Shown here: piece after piece, positions 47,378 to 59,191 of the stretch
How positions within the stretch are numbered: position 1 is the first letter of the stretch
Layout: each line of letters opens with the position of its first letter
Position numbers and translations under genes: made by a program
Notes under the pieces: model-generated
What the model saw: only the letters and a program-made list of their open reading frames with translations
Told to the model about the DNA's origin: nothing
Database searches by the model: none
Assembly (NCBI GenBank): GCA_016125275.1
Contig: WGMB01000015.1
Location: 124,001 to 188,000, forward strand
Length of the DNA stretch: 64,000 nt
Reading direction: 5' to 3'
Source of the DNA: Acidobacteriota bacterium
GTDB taxonomy: Bacteria; Acidobacteriota; Terriglobia; Bryobacterales; UBA6623

Positions 47378-48829
47378 ATGCGCAGGGCTCTGTTCTCTTG
47401 GATCGCGCCGGCGGCTCTGCTCGGCGCTCTCGGTTGCGGAGGAGGCGGCGCCCCGCCCGAGGCGTCCGGCCCGGCCCGCCCGAACATCGTCTTCATCCTG
47501 GCCGACGACCTGGGCTACGGAGAGACCGGGCCCTACGGGCAGACCGTCGTCCCCACGCCGTATCTCGACCGGCTGGCCGCCGAGGGGATGCTCTTTACGG
47601 ACGCCTATTCCGGCGGCGCGGTCTGCGCGCCGTCCCGGTCCGTGCTGATGTCCGGCCTGCATACCGGACACTCGCCTGTCCGCGCCAACGGCGGCGGCAA
47701 TCCCATCCAGGCCGACGACTGGACGATCGCGCAGGTTCTGCAACCGGCCGGCTACGTCTCGGCCGGCTTCGGCAAGTGGGGTTTGGGAGACATCGGCACG
47801 ACCGGCGTCCCCTGGGAGCACGGCTTCACCGAGTTCTTCGGCTACCTGCACCAGGTGCACGCCCACTTCTACTACCCGGAGTATTTGTGGAAGAACGACC
47901 AGAAGTTCCCGCTGGAAGGCAACCAGCGCGGCGTGGCCCAGGGCAAGTACTCCGCCGACGTCATCCACGAGCAGGCGCTGGCCTTTCTGCGCAACCACGC
48001 GCGGCTTTCTCAGGCATTACGCGACCAGTCGCCCGAGAACCGCGAGTCGCCGCTGTTCCTGTACTTGGCCTACACCTTGCCGCACGGCGAGTATCAGGTC
48101 CCCGAAGATTCCCTGGCGCCCTTCCACGGCCGGTTCGACGAGAAGCCGATCCCGGCCCAGGGCGAACACGCCGCCCAGCCGGAGCCCTTGGCGGCCTACG
48201 CCGGCATGATCAGCCGGCTCGACCGGCAAGTGGGCGAGGTGATGAAGACGCTCGATGAGCTGGGGATGGCCGAGAACACTCTGGTCATCTTCACCAGCGA
48301 CAACGGCCCTTCCCCGCCCTACGGCGACCTGGAGACCTTCGACTCCAACGGTCCGCTGCGAGGTCGCAAGGGTCAGCTCTACGAGGGCGGCATTCGGGTT
48401 CCCTTCCTGGTGCGTTGGAAGGGGCGAATCGCGCCGGGCGTCCAAAGCAATCGACCGATCGGCTTCTGGGACGTTCTGCCGACCCTCGCCGAGCTGGCCG
48501 GGACGCAGCCGCCGCAAGCGATCGACGGCGTCTCCTTCGCGCCGACGCTGCTGGGCGAAAATGCGCAGCCCGATCGCAACGGCCCCCTGTACTGGGAGCA
48601 TCCCGGCGGACAGTTCGAGGACGTCTATCAGGCCGTCCGCCTGGGCGACTGGAAAGGGATCCGCACCGCCGCCGGCAAGCCTCTGGAGCTCTACAACCTG
48701 GCCGAGGACATCGGCGAGACGCGCGATCTCTCCGGGGACCAGCCGGAGATCGTGCAGCAGCTGGAGGCCGCCATGGCGGAGCAGCACGCGGAGCCCCGGC
48801 CGCACTTCAGCAAGGGCTGGACGCCGTAG
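47378..48829 (+). CDS. Sulfatase lipoprotein (formylglycine type, CAPSR motif)
   Basis: The protein has 483 residues. The signal MRRALFSWIAPAALLGALGC ends in a lipobox with Cys20, so the enzyme is membrane-anchored outside the cytoplasm. Metal ligands occur in NIVFILADDLGYG (Asp43, Asp44). Cys83 in CAPSR is the residue converted to formylglycine, and VIFTSDNGPSPPY supplies later metal ligands. KWGLGDIG and LRGRKGQLYEGGIRVPF are conserved sulfatase regions. It removes sulfate esters from an unknown glycan or aryl substrate. It stands alone; a formylglycine-generating enzyme is not encoded in the window. Confidence 0.93.
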   Translation: MRRALFSWIAPAALLGALGCGGGGAPPEASGPARPNIVFILADDLGYGETGPYGQTVVPTPYLDRLAAEGMLFTDAYSGGAVCAPSRSVLMSGLHTGHSPVRANGGGNPIQADDWTIAQVLQPAGYVSAGFGKWGLGDIGTTGVPWEHGFTEFFGYLHQVHAHFYYPEYLWKNDQKFPLEGNQRGVAQGKYSADVIHEQALAFLRNHARLSQALRDQSPENRESPLFLYLAYTLPHGEYQVPEDSLAPFHGRFDEKPIPAQGEHAAQPEPLAAYAGMISRLDRQVGEVMKTLDELGMAENTLVIFTSDNGPSPPYGDLETFDSNGPLRGRKGQLYEGGIRVPFLVRWKGRIAPGVQSNRPIGFWDVLPTLAELAGTQPPQAIDGVSFAPTLLGENAQPDRNGPLYWEHPGGQFEDVYQAVRLGDWKGIRTAAGKPLELYNLAEDIGETRDLSGDQPEIVQQLEAAMAEQHAEPRPHFSKGWTP

Positions 48830-48850
48830 GCCGTTCAAGGCGAGCCGTCC

Positions 48851-49117
48851 ATGGCCGATAAGGTCTCGATGACGATCGGCTCCATCGCCCAGTCGGCTCT
48901 GCTGGAGTCCTCCACGCGAGTGCAGTCGGCCGCCCAGCAGGTGCGGCGGGCCTCCGCGCCGGTGGAAGACATCACGGCCGTGGCGGCGACTGAGCAGGTG
49001 GAACTGTCCGACGCCGCCGTGAGCCTGCTCCAGGCGCAACGCCAGTACGAGACTTCGTTGAAGCTGGCCAAGACCGCGGACGAGATCGCCCAGAGCTCGA
49101 TCGACCTGCTGGCCTGA
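48851..49117 (+). CDS. Mini-protein resembling the C-terminal domain of flagellar rod/hook proteins
   Basis: The protein has 88 residues. The C-terminal half reads VELSDAAVSLLQAQRQYETS followed by LKLAKTADEIAQSSIDLL. It closely follows the FlgE/FlgF/FlgG C-terminal pattern (VdlaeEmvnlixaqraYeasaKvxxtademxqtllxl). The N-terminal half is a helical Ala/Ser/Gln-rich region and lacks the rod-protein core and N-terminal domain. It could be a standalone coiled-coil element or a relic; no flagellar genes are in the window. The gene is 21 nt downstream of a sulfatase on the same strand. Confidence 0.6.
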   Translation: MADKVSMTIGSIAQSALLESSTRVQSAAQQVRRASAPVEDITAVAATEQVELSDAAVSLLQAQRQYETSLKLAKTADEIAQSSIDLLA

Positions 49118-49143
49118 TCTCCCTGGCCCGAGCCTCCGGCCCG

Positions 49144-50487
49144 CTAGCGCCGGATTCCGAGCGCTCCAGCCAGCAGCCCCGCGGCTTCCTGCTTCGATAC
49201 AGCGCCTTGCCGAGCCGCGGAGCCGCCTTGCAGGCTCCGCAACAGATCCAGAATGTCGCGCGCGCCGGCCGGCGCAACGGCGCCCTGAGGTACGTCCTCG
49301 CTGGGATCGCCGGAGACGCCCATCAGGAACGCTACCGTCTCCCCCAGGCCCACAAAGGGCCTGCCGCGGACCTGCCGGTCGCCATCCAGGTCCACGAACG
49401 GGTCGAGGAACGCAATCAAGTTCAGAACGCGGGCCGGCACTTTGGGAATCTTCAGCGAATAGCGCCGGTTGATCACCTTGATGAATTCATTCGCGAGCAG
49501 CGCGTGCCCGATGTTCGACGGATGGACCCCGTCGATGCTGTTGAGCCCTCCCAAGTACCGCGTCGAGATCGTCACGCCTGCATGAACAGGCGGGTTTTGG
49601 ATGATCTCGTCCGTAAAGGCGTTCAAGTCGACCACAGGAAAATCGAAGACCGCAGCCTCCGCGGCGATGACCTGATTCAACGCCTCGGCGTGCTGGACCA
49701 GCGCGGCGGCCTCGGCAGGATCGAGCACCCAGTTCGGGTCCTGCAAGTTCGTGCCGTCATCCAAGCCCAGGCGAAGCAGAGCGGCCTCAATGAGGGTTGT
49801 GTAGGAGCCGGCCGGAAGCCCATAGTCCCCGCCGGCGTGAGCGATCAGGTCGTCTCGGTCGAACAGGAAGGCGGACTTGTCGGGGTCAGGAAGGTTCGCA
49901 ACGACGACAGGTTTGCCGAGCGCCCCCAGCCGCGTCATCAGCTCCCGATAGTCACGCTCGAAGTCGGCCACGGGGGTCACTTGCGTGCCGTTGAGCTGGT
50001 CGAACGAGGTCAGCGCATTCAGCAGGTCGTTGCCGCCGACAAAGCAGATGATGAAGCCCGGATCGAGCGACTCGGCGACCTCGATCTGCGTTCCGAGGCG
50101 AGGAGCCAGCACCAGATCGACCTCGGCGTCGATCACGCCGTCCGCCTGCTCGCGCAACAACTCGTGCAGTCTCTGTCCGGAGACCGACAGATTGGCGGCC
50201 TGCAGGTTCGGATCAAGCCGCGAGCGACCGTCGGCCGAGCCGGTCCAACCGAACGGGTTCGATACGATCAGCGGCAGCGGGAACGGGACGCCCGCCTGGC
50301 CGGCGATGATCGACAAATAGCTCGAAGGTTGCGTGAACAGGTTGGCGTCAGCGGACTGTACGCCTTCGCCCACGCTATCGCCCATCCCCAGCAGCACGGG
50401 GCCCTGAGCAGACGCCGCGACGGCGCAGAGGAACGCCGTCAGGAACAGCAGGATGACCAGGGTGCCGCGGATAGGCGCTATTGCCAT
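49144..50487 (-). CDS. Secreted SGNH/GDSL-family hydrolase
   Basis: The protein has 447 residues with a signal peptide (about residues 1-28, ending VAASAQ). The hydrolase blocks are visible: VLLGMGDSVGEG with nucleophile Ser38, FVGGNDLLNA (block III, about residue 151) and IDGVHPSNIGHALLANEF with the catalytic Asp and His (about residue 320). A C-terminal tail of about 90 residues (FVDLDGDRQVRGRPFVG) resembles dockerin- or EF-hand-like Asp-rich loops and may bind calcium. It is probably a lipase or carbohydrate esterase acting outside the cell. TAAACT lies 9 nt before the ATG. Confidence 0.88.
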   Translation of the reverse strand: MAIAPIRGTLVILLFLTAFLCAVAASAQGPVLLGMGDSVGEGVQSADANLFTQPSSYLSIIAGQAGVPFPLPLIVSNPFGWTGSADGRSRLDPNLQAANLSVSGQRLHELLREQADGVIDAEVDLVLAPRLGTQIEVAESLDPGFIICFVGGNDLLNALTSFDQLNGTQVTPVADFERDYRELMTRLGALGKPVVVANLPDPDKSAFLFDRDDLIAHAGGDYGLPAGSYTTLIEAALLRLGLDDGTNLQDPNWVLDPAEAAALVQHAEALNQVIAAEAAVFDFPVVDLNAFTDEIIQNPPVHAGVTISTRYLGGLNSIDGVHPSNIGHALLANEFIKVINRRYSLKIPKVPARVLNLIAFLDPFVDLDGDRQVRGRPFVGLGETVAFLMGVSGDPSEDVPQGAVAPAGARDILDLLRSLQGGSAARQGAVSKQEAAGLLAGALGIRR

Positions 50488-50793
50488 GTGTATTGCAGTT
50501 TAGCGTGAGGCGCAACGACCTGAGGGGCCGGGTCGTGCAGCCTGTTATCGACGCCTCGCGGTCGTGTGGGAAGCGGACGCAGCGCACGAAGTCGCGGACG
50601 GCCTCGGAGTCACGGGCGTAGCAGAGAGTCACTCCGTGGACGGCCCCGGTCAAGATCTACTGAGCCACCCAGTGGTTGGCGCGGCCGGAAGCTGCGTCCC
50701 TGCTTGGGCCGCCGAGACGAATGTGCCTCCCCTCTGGACTCGGAAATGCCATCTGTCGACCCGGTTGGCGACGAACGGACCACAGCGCGTTCC
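50488..50793. other. 306-bp intergenic region
   Basis: Apart from a -10-like TAAACT for the SGNH gene (50502-50497) it shows no clear gene. Minus-strand frames are interrupted. Base composition falls towards the 50.8 kb end, where AT-richer DNA begins. Confidence 0.5.
50497..50502 (-). promoter_or_regulatory. Candidate -10 box (TAAACT) of the SGNH hydrolase gene
   Basis: GCTAAACT ends 9 nt before the ATG at 50487. Confidence 0.4.
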
Positions 50794-51750
50794 TTACTCA
50801 GATATAACTATATGACAACTTTCGGGTCGTACAAGCATCACCCCCCCATCAGATGGCTCTAGCGCACCTCTAACAGCATCAAACACTACCGACGTAGTCC
50901 GGATTCCCGCATGCAGACTGACACCTGGTCTAATCCCTGTGGTACATGGCTGGGCGGAAAACAGAGGGTCCAGGTAATCAAGCGCAAACAATGGCAACCA
51001 CTCGTAGAGCTTGAGTCCGGCGTGCATGTGGATATTGCACCATCCGTATAATCGACAGATATGATCAAAGTCAACGGAAAAGCGGATATTATTCTTCTGT
51101 TTACTGACTTCTGCCAACAATGTCGACATGGCTATCGGCGCGACTCCCCCATTCGGCTCTATTCTCCCGAGGACTCCGAATGCCCACCGGAGTCTCAGTT
51201 CAATTGCTGCTCTTAGCAAGCTAACCGCGGCATAAGGAGAATGGCCTGCGTCGCCGCGACTCAGCGCAACAGCGCCACGGTATATCAAGGAGGGGTGGTC
51301 CACGCCTGCGCGCCAAACGTTATACACATCATCAATCTGCTGGGTGTGTGAAGCCCAGTCATTCAGAAGGGCAATACTACCCAGAAGAAGACTCTTGATT
51401 ATCTCGTATCTGTGTTGCCAGCTATCTGGCGTAGGACTAGATGGGCTGTCGGCGTCAAGCGCTTCTACCTGACCAAGAAAAATTTTGGCATTCGCCTTGT
51501 AGAATGTCTCGTTCTTTGCTTTCCTTTCGTAGTCTGACCAGCCGTCTGGAAATCCTTGCTCCAGGAGCGAAGTCTTTACCGACGTCGTATTGATCAAAAT
51601 TTGCGTCTCGTGGGCAAAAGCATCCTCATACATCGCCTTGCCTTTGCTCGCAAACCACGCCAATGTGTTTTGTGTTGAGATCTCATGCGACCCGCCCCCA
51701 GAGGCAAGCTGTCGCGAAAACTCGGCCTGATACTGCTCAATCAATCGCAA
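50794..51750 (-). CDS. Unknown protein in AT-richer DNA, probably horizontally acquired
   Basis: A TTG at 51750 is preceded by GGAGG with 8-nt spacing and gives 318 residues; the frame stays open upstream only as non-coding overlap with the sulfatase. I do not recognise the family. The protein is mostly helical, soluble and richer in Asn, Thr, Tyr and Ser than its neighbours, and its codon use is clearly less GC-biased. A notable conserved-looking part is SLLRAAIELRLRWAFGVLG followed later by CRLYGWCNIHMHAGLKLYEW. RAAIELRLR-type segments occur in several helical families, including some HEPN-like proteins, but no Rx4-6H motif can be assigned. It sits 23 nt after the sulfatase stop on the same strand. 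Confidence 0.65.
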   Translation of the reverse strand: MRLIEQYQAEFSRQLASGGGSHEISTQNTLAWFASKGKAMYEDAFAHETQILINTTSVKTSLLEQGFPDGWSDYERKAKNETFYKANAKIFLGQVEALDADSPSSPTPDSWQHRYEIIKSLLLGSIALLNDWASHTQQIDDVYNVWRAGVDHPSLIYRGAVALSRGDAGHSPYAAVSLLRAAIELRLRWAFGVLGRIEPNGGVAPIAMSTLLAEVSKQKNNIRFSVDFDHICRLYGWCNIHMHAGLKLYEWLPLFALDYLDPLFSAQPCTTGIRPGVSLHAGIRTTSVVFDAVRGALEPSDGGVMLVRPESCHIVISE

Positions 51751-51773
51751 ATGACTGGCCTCCGTTCTGGCCT

Positions 51774-53273
51774 CTACACGATCTCTTCCAGCCAAGCGTA
51801 GGCCGGGGCGCCGACCTGGAAGTTGTGATCCACCACCTCCGCCACCAGCTCGCGCACCGTCACCTGATGGGCCGGGTCCCGGAACAGGTTGTGCTCCTGC
51901 AACGGGTCGTTCTTGCGGTCGAACAGCACGCTGTCGCCGTCTTTGACCAGCGCCAGTTCCCACTCCGGCGTGAAGACTCCGGCTCTCTCCAAGGAGCTGT
52001 GGTGCAGGAACGCCCGGTTGGGCCACGCCGGGTCCTTCTCGCCACGGGCCAGCTTGGCGAAGCTGCCGCCCTGCTCGCGGCCTGAGCCCTCCACGCCGCA
52101 CAGCTCCAGCACGGTCGGCTGCACGTCCACGGCCGAGACGCACTCGGGGACCTCCGTGCCCGCCGGAATCGTACCCGGCATCCGCATCAGGAAAGACACC
52201 CGATAGGCCGTCTCGTAGAGCTGGTTCTTGAAGTACAAGCCGTGCTCGCCCAGGTAGTTGCCGTGGTCGGAGGTGAACAGGATCAGCGTGTTGTCGAGCT
52301 CTCCCTTCGCTTCCAGCGCGTCCAGGATGCGGCCCACGTTGTCGTCCACGCACTTGACCATGCCGCAGTACTGCGTGAGGACTTGGCGCAGATGGGCTTC
52401 GCGGACGGGGTCGTCGGCGGACTTGGCCTTCTCCCTCTTCAGCTCCCCCTGGCGCGCCTTCTCGGCCCAATCCGGCAGCTCCTTCTCGTAGAGGGTCTCC
52501 GGGATGGGCATGTCCTCGGCCTTGTACATGGCGTCGTACGGCGCGCGGACGCTGAAGGGCGTGTGCGGGTCGGGGATCGAGAGGTAATAGAAGAAGGGCT
52601 GATCGCGTTCGCGGTTCAAGAACTCGATGCACTTGTCGGTGAGCCAGTCGGTGAAGAACTCGCCCTCGGCGTTCACGTCGTAGTTGATGTCGGGCATACC
52701 GTCCGGCTCGTCGGGCTGGATGACCTCCTTGCCGACCCTGGCCTCGGAGCGGTTGTCCGGCCAGCCTTCGGGCTTCTCGACCACGCGCTTCCAGTGGCCC
52801 CGGTTGTACATCCAGTGGCACTCTTCGAACCCCATGGAGCGCTCGGCGGGAATCCAGCCGGGCCGGGGCTCTCCGTCCAAATGCCACTTGCCGGCGAAAC
52901 CCGTCTGGTAGCCTGCCCGGCGGAAGCATTCCGCGATCGTCACCTCGTCGCGGTGGATCGGCACGTTGTTCGTGAAGGCCCCGTGCGCGTGGGGGTAGCG
53001 TCCGGTGACCAGGCAGCCGCGCGAGGGCGTACAGACGGCGGAGTTGACGAAGTAGTTGTGGAAGACGGCGCCCTCGCGCCCGATGCGGTCGAGGTGCGGC
53101 GTGCCGATGAGCTTGCCGCCATAGACGCCCAGCGTCCAAGCCGAATGCTCATCGGTGTAGAGCACGAGCACGTTGGGGCGTTTCGGCGCTTCCGCCTGGG
53201 GGCTCGGGCCGGAGCAGGCCAGCGCGCTCAGGCCTGCGGCTCCGGCGGAAACGAGGAATTGCCGTCGTTGCAT
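51774..53273 (-). CDS. Sulfatase, probable lipoprotein (formylglycine type, CTPSR motif)
   Basis: The ATG at 53273, 8 nt after TACAAT, gives 499 residues; a longer frame upstream overlaps the divergent gene. The N-terminus combines MQRRQF (twin arginine) with a lipobox LSALAC (Cys20). Active-site Cys81 lies in CTPSRGCLVTGRYPHAHG, metal ligands in NVLVLYTDEHSA (Asp41) and LFTSDHGNYLGEHG. FAGKWHLDGEPRPG carries the usual Lys-His pair. This subtype resembles choline-sulfatase/iduronate-sulfatase-like glycan sulfatases. Substrate unknown. The unknown AT-rich gene follows on the same strand. Confidence 0.92.
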   Translation of the reverse strand: MQRRQFLVSAGAAGLSALACSGPSPQAEAPKRPNVLVLYTDEHSAWTLGVYGGKLIGTPHLDRIGREGAVFHNYFVNSAVCTPSRGCLVTGRYPHAHGAFTNNVPIHRDEVTIAECFRRAGYQTGFAGKWHLDGEPRPGWIPAERSMGFEECHWMYNRGHWKRVVEKPEGWPDNRSEARVGKEVIQPDEPDGMPDINYDVNAEGEFFTDWLTDKCIEFLNRERDQPFFYYLSIPDPHTPFSVRAPYDAMYKAEDMPIPETLYEKELPDWAEKARQGELKREKAKSADDPVREAHLRQVLTQYCGMVKCVDDNVGRILDALEAKGELDNTLILFTSDHGNYLGEHGLYFKNQLYETAYRVSFLMRMPGTIPAGTEVPECVSAVDVQPTVLELCGVEGSGREQGGSFAKLARGEKDPAWPNRAFLHHSSLERAGVFTPEWELALVKDGDSVLFDRKNDPLQEHNLFRDPAHQVTVRELVAEVVDHNFQVGAPAYAWLEEIV

Positions 53274-53281
53274 GGGCGGCA

Positions 53282-53287
53282 ATTGTA
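53282..53287 (-). promoter_or_regulatory. Candidate -10 box (TACAAT) of the third sulfatase gene
   Basis: GCTACAAT ends 8 nt before the ATG at 53273, with no ribosome binding site between. Confidence 0.5.
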
Positions 53288-53373
53288 GCAAGACGCAGGA
53301 ACCATCTTCGGCGCCTGACGTGCACCAGGAGCGGAGAGTGAGTGATCCACGCCACGGAGCCGCAGGCCGGATC

Positions 53374-53379
53374 AGGAGG
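53374..53379 (+). promoter_or_regulatory. Shine-Dalgarno (AGGAGG) of the baeRF10-like gene
   Basis: AGGAGG lies 8 nt before the ATG at 53388 and decides against the in-frame GTG at 53379, which it overlaps. Confidence 0.7.
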
Positions 53380-53387
53380 TGGAGGCT

Positions 53388-54500
53388 ATGACGAAGAACG
53401 ATCTTCTTGGAGAGCTCGAAATCGCATGCACGCGCTGGAAGGGCCCGGTGTTGAGCGCCTATCTCAACGTAGACCCCAAGAATCAGATCAACTGGAACCG
53501 GGACTATGTCCCTCGCTGCAAGAACCTTGCCCGAATGGTGGAGAAGTCCTGCCCCGCTGAGGAGCGACAGGCCTTGCGGGCGGCCTACGACCGCCTGGAG
53601 CAGGAGTTGACTACCGGGGACGCGCCGCGCGGCAAGGCGCTCATCATCTTGTGCGACGCCGCCGGCGGCGAGCTCTGGCGCAGGGATGTGCGTAAACCCC
53701 TCCGCGAAACCTTGGAGTGGGGCTCGAAACCTTACCTGCTGCCTCTGCTGGAGGCTCTCGATGAGTACGAGCGCTTCGCCGTGGCGCTGGTCGACCGGAG
53801 TCGCGCACGGCTCTTCCTCATCGGCCTGGGCGAAATCGAAGAGGTCGCGGATTTCGTGTCGGATCGGGTGTCTCCACCCAAGTCCCCCGGCTCGGATCAC
53901 CCATGGTCGGAAGGAAACTTCCGCCGCCGCGCCGAGGAGCATGCCAGGCGGCATGCCATGGATGTCGTGGAAGCGCTGATCGATTCTGAGCGGCGCCTGG
54001 GTTGGGACCGGCTGATTCTGGCGGGACCGCTGGAGGGCCGCAAAGAGGTCGAGCGGCTCCTGCCGAAACGCTTGCAGAGCAAGGTCGTCGGGTCCGTCGC
54101 GCTTTGGGTGGAAGCCAAGCGGGACGACATCCTCGAGGTCGCCGAAGAGATCGAAGCCGCCATCGAACGCAAGGGCGAGCAGCAGATGGTCGAGAATCTC
54201 GTGCAAGACGCAGCCAAGAACCACGCTGCCGTCCTCGGGCTGGAGCCGACCTTGGCGACGTTGCGCGAAGGCCGCATCGACAAGCTGCTGGTCGCCGGCG
54301 ACTTCCGGCCCAAGTGGAGCGATCTGCCGGACATGGCGCTTTGGCTCGACGAGGGGCAGACTCGGCAAGAGGGCTCTCTGCTGGAGCGCATCCTCGAGCG
54401 GACCCTGGCGGACGGAGGGCGCGTCGAGTTCGTCTGGGGAGAAGCATCGGACCTGCTGCGCGAGCGGGGCGACGGCATCGGCGCCTTTCTACGCTACTAG
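53388..54500 (+). CDS. baeRF10-like (bacterial archaeo-eukaryotic release factor family) protein
   Basis: The start set by AGGAGG gives 370 residues. The order matches bacterial relatives of the archaeal/eukaryotic release factor eRF1. There is an N-terminal domain with VLSAYLNVDPKNQ and ALIILCDAAGGELWRRDV, and a middle RNase-H-like domain with RFAVALVDRSRARLFLIGLGEIEE and WDRLILAGPLEGRKEVERLL. A C-terminal L7Ae-like domain contains GRIDKLLVAGDF and ends GGRVEFVWGEAS...GIGAFLRY. Such proteins are proposed to act on stalled ribosomes or in stress translation. There is no GGQ-like tip motif. The gene lies 42 bp before dnaE2 on the same strand, so a damage or stress unit is possible. Confidence 0.82.
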   Translation: MTKNDLLGELEIACTRWKGPVLSAYLNVDPKNQINWNRDYVPRCKNLARMVEKSCPAEERQALRAAYDRLEQELTTGDAPRGKALIILCDAAGGELWRRDVRKPLRETLEWGSKPYLLPLLEALDEYERFAVALVDRSRARLFLIGLGEIEEVADFVSDRVSPPKSPGSDHPWSEGNFRRRAEEHARRHAMDVVEALIDSERRLGWDRLILAGPLEGRKEVERLLPKRLQSKVVGSVALWVEAKRDDILEVAEEIEAAIERKGEQQMVENLVQDAAKNHAAVLGLEPTLATLREGRIDKLLVAGDFRPKWSDLPDMALWLDEGQTRQEGSLLERILERTLADGGRVEFVWGEASDLLRERGDGIGAFLRY

Positions 54501-54505
54501 GACGC

Positions 54506-54534
54506 ATTCGCCAAGAGGCGAACAATAGGCGAAT
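54506..54534 (+). promoter_or_regulatory. Palindromic and direct-repeat element before dnaE2, candidate SOS operator
   Basis: TTCGCC-AAGA-GGCGAA (54507-54522) is a perfect palindrome with 4-nt centre. A further AGGCGAA (54527-54533) repeats the right arm (54516-54522) 11 bp on, one helical turn. GAAC (54520-54523), 7 nt and GAAT (54531-54534) also approach the GAAC-N7-GAAC direct repeat known for alphaproteobacterial LexA. It sits 9-36 nt before the GTG start. Confidence 0.45.
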
Positions 54535-54542
54535 ATAGAGGA

Positions 54543-57634
<3,092 letters not shown>

Positions 57635-57641
<7 letters not shown>

Positions 57642-59137
57642 GGATCCAGGCGGAGCAGGACGTACGGCGTCTCCCGGACCCGCCGCCAACCGGGCGCCGC
57701 AGACGGACTGGCAGGCGAGGGCGCGACGGCCCACACCGCCCCGGCGCGGGCAAAGGCGTCTAGCAGCGCCTCCCGCCGTGGCGTCTCGATTCTCCAGAAA
57801 CAGCCCTGGGGATCGCGGGATTCCGCCACGATGCGCGCCTTCGCCGGGCGAGCCCACAAGTAGGGAGAGTCCGGCCAGACGGCGGCGACAGGATCGCCGG
57901 GCCGCACGCCGGCGTCGCGCAGCGCTTGGGCGACAACGCCCGGCGACGGACCGGCCGGCTCCTCGGGGCGCACCCGCGCCAGCACGGCCGCCAGAAACAG
58001 GACGGCCGCGACCTGGAACAGCCGAGACTTCTCTGCGTCTTCGGGCAGCCAAGCCAGCCAGAACAGTGCGACGAACGGGGCCACGTACCGCTCGGCCACG
58101 AAGACCGGCTGATACAGCGCCAACCCAGCCAAGGCCAAGGCCAGCAGGGCCGGCCGCGAAGACGGTCTGAGCCCAATCAGCCCCGTCAGCAGAAACAGGT
58201 GCGGCCCCAGCAGCAAGCCCACGGTCTTGCCGAAGCTCCCGCGCAGGCGCTCGAATTGGAGACCGGCGTCCCACCACAACGCCAGCCCCCTGTACCAATG
58301 CGAAGGCCCGTAGTGCGGCGGGTAGGTGACCGCGAACGGCTCAGCGAACTCGTACGCCGCCGGCTGGTCAAAGATGAGCCGCGCCGTCGGCGGATAGTAG
58401 GGCCGCTCGACGCCCAACACGTTCCAGGCGTAGTTGAGCTTGCCGGCGTCTCCGAACGTGAGCTTGCCTTCCGTGAGCGACAGCCCCGCAATCCACCAGC
58501 CGCTTACCAGCCCGAACGCCGCCGCGGACCGCAGGATGAAGCCGCCGCGGCGCGAAGCCGACAGCACGAAGACCGGCGCCAGCGGCAACGCGGCGGCCTT
58601 GGCCAGATAGGCCGCCCCCAGCACGGCCCCCAGCCGGACCGCCCGGCGCTCCAGCGCGAGACCGGCGGCCAGGAACAGCAACGTCGCCAGCAGCAGGTCC
58701 GGAGTCGTGCGCGCCAGCGAGATCCTCCCCAGCGTCGCCTCCAGAAAGAGCGCATAGGCGGCGCAGCGCCAGGCGCAACTCCCCCCGTCCGGCTCCACTC
58801 TTCGCAACAGGAAGCGGAAGCTCGCCAGGGCGGCCAGAAAGATCCCGAAGCCGACCACATGCAGCAGCGGCGCCAGCCCCTCGGGGCCGGGCTCGAACAG
58901 CTTCTCGGCCCAGGCGACGATCCAGGCGTAGAGCGGGCTCCAGTAGGGGTTCCAGCGCGCCGAGGAGTCGCCCTCGATCCAGGCGGCGCCGAGATCGAGG
59001 TAGGCCACGCCGTCCGGGTCGAGGACCTCGCGCGAGCCCCAAGATTGCCAAGCTGCAAGGAGAACGGCTGACGCGTTCAGCAAGAGGTCGCCGCCCGCGC
59101 TCGAGAGCCGAGGGAAGCGACCCGGGAGCCGGGTCAC
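57635..59137 (-). CDS. Polytopic membrane protein, glycosyltransferase (GT-C/ArnT)-like
   Basis: The GTG at 59137 gives 500 residues; TAAGCT 13 nt upstream could be its -10 box. About ten hydrophobic segments follow an early loop with LDPDGVAYLDLGAAWIEG and RWNPYWSPLYAWIVAW, the acidic Asp-rich first periplasmic loop expected in lipid-linked sugar transferases of the GT-C fold. A C-terminal globular part of about 120 residues (GVRPGDPVAAVWPDSPYLW) resembles the ends of such proteins. It would transfer a sugar from a polyprenyl carrier to lipid or protein. The sequence is divergent and the assignment rests on topology. It ends in a 7-bp overlap with dnaE2. Confidence 0.65.
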
Positions 59138-59191
59138 GGTTTCGCCGGCTAGCTTAGCAGGAACCCCGCCGAAACAGCCGCCGCCCGCGCC

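Noticed and set aside
50540-50690. Minus-strand text ending FVRCVR that recalls the C-terminal signature of DUF1566/Lcl-type domains
   Set aside because: It is only about 30 residues long, preceded by a stop codon and without the rest of the domain. Chance is the simpler explanation.
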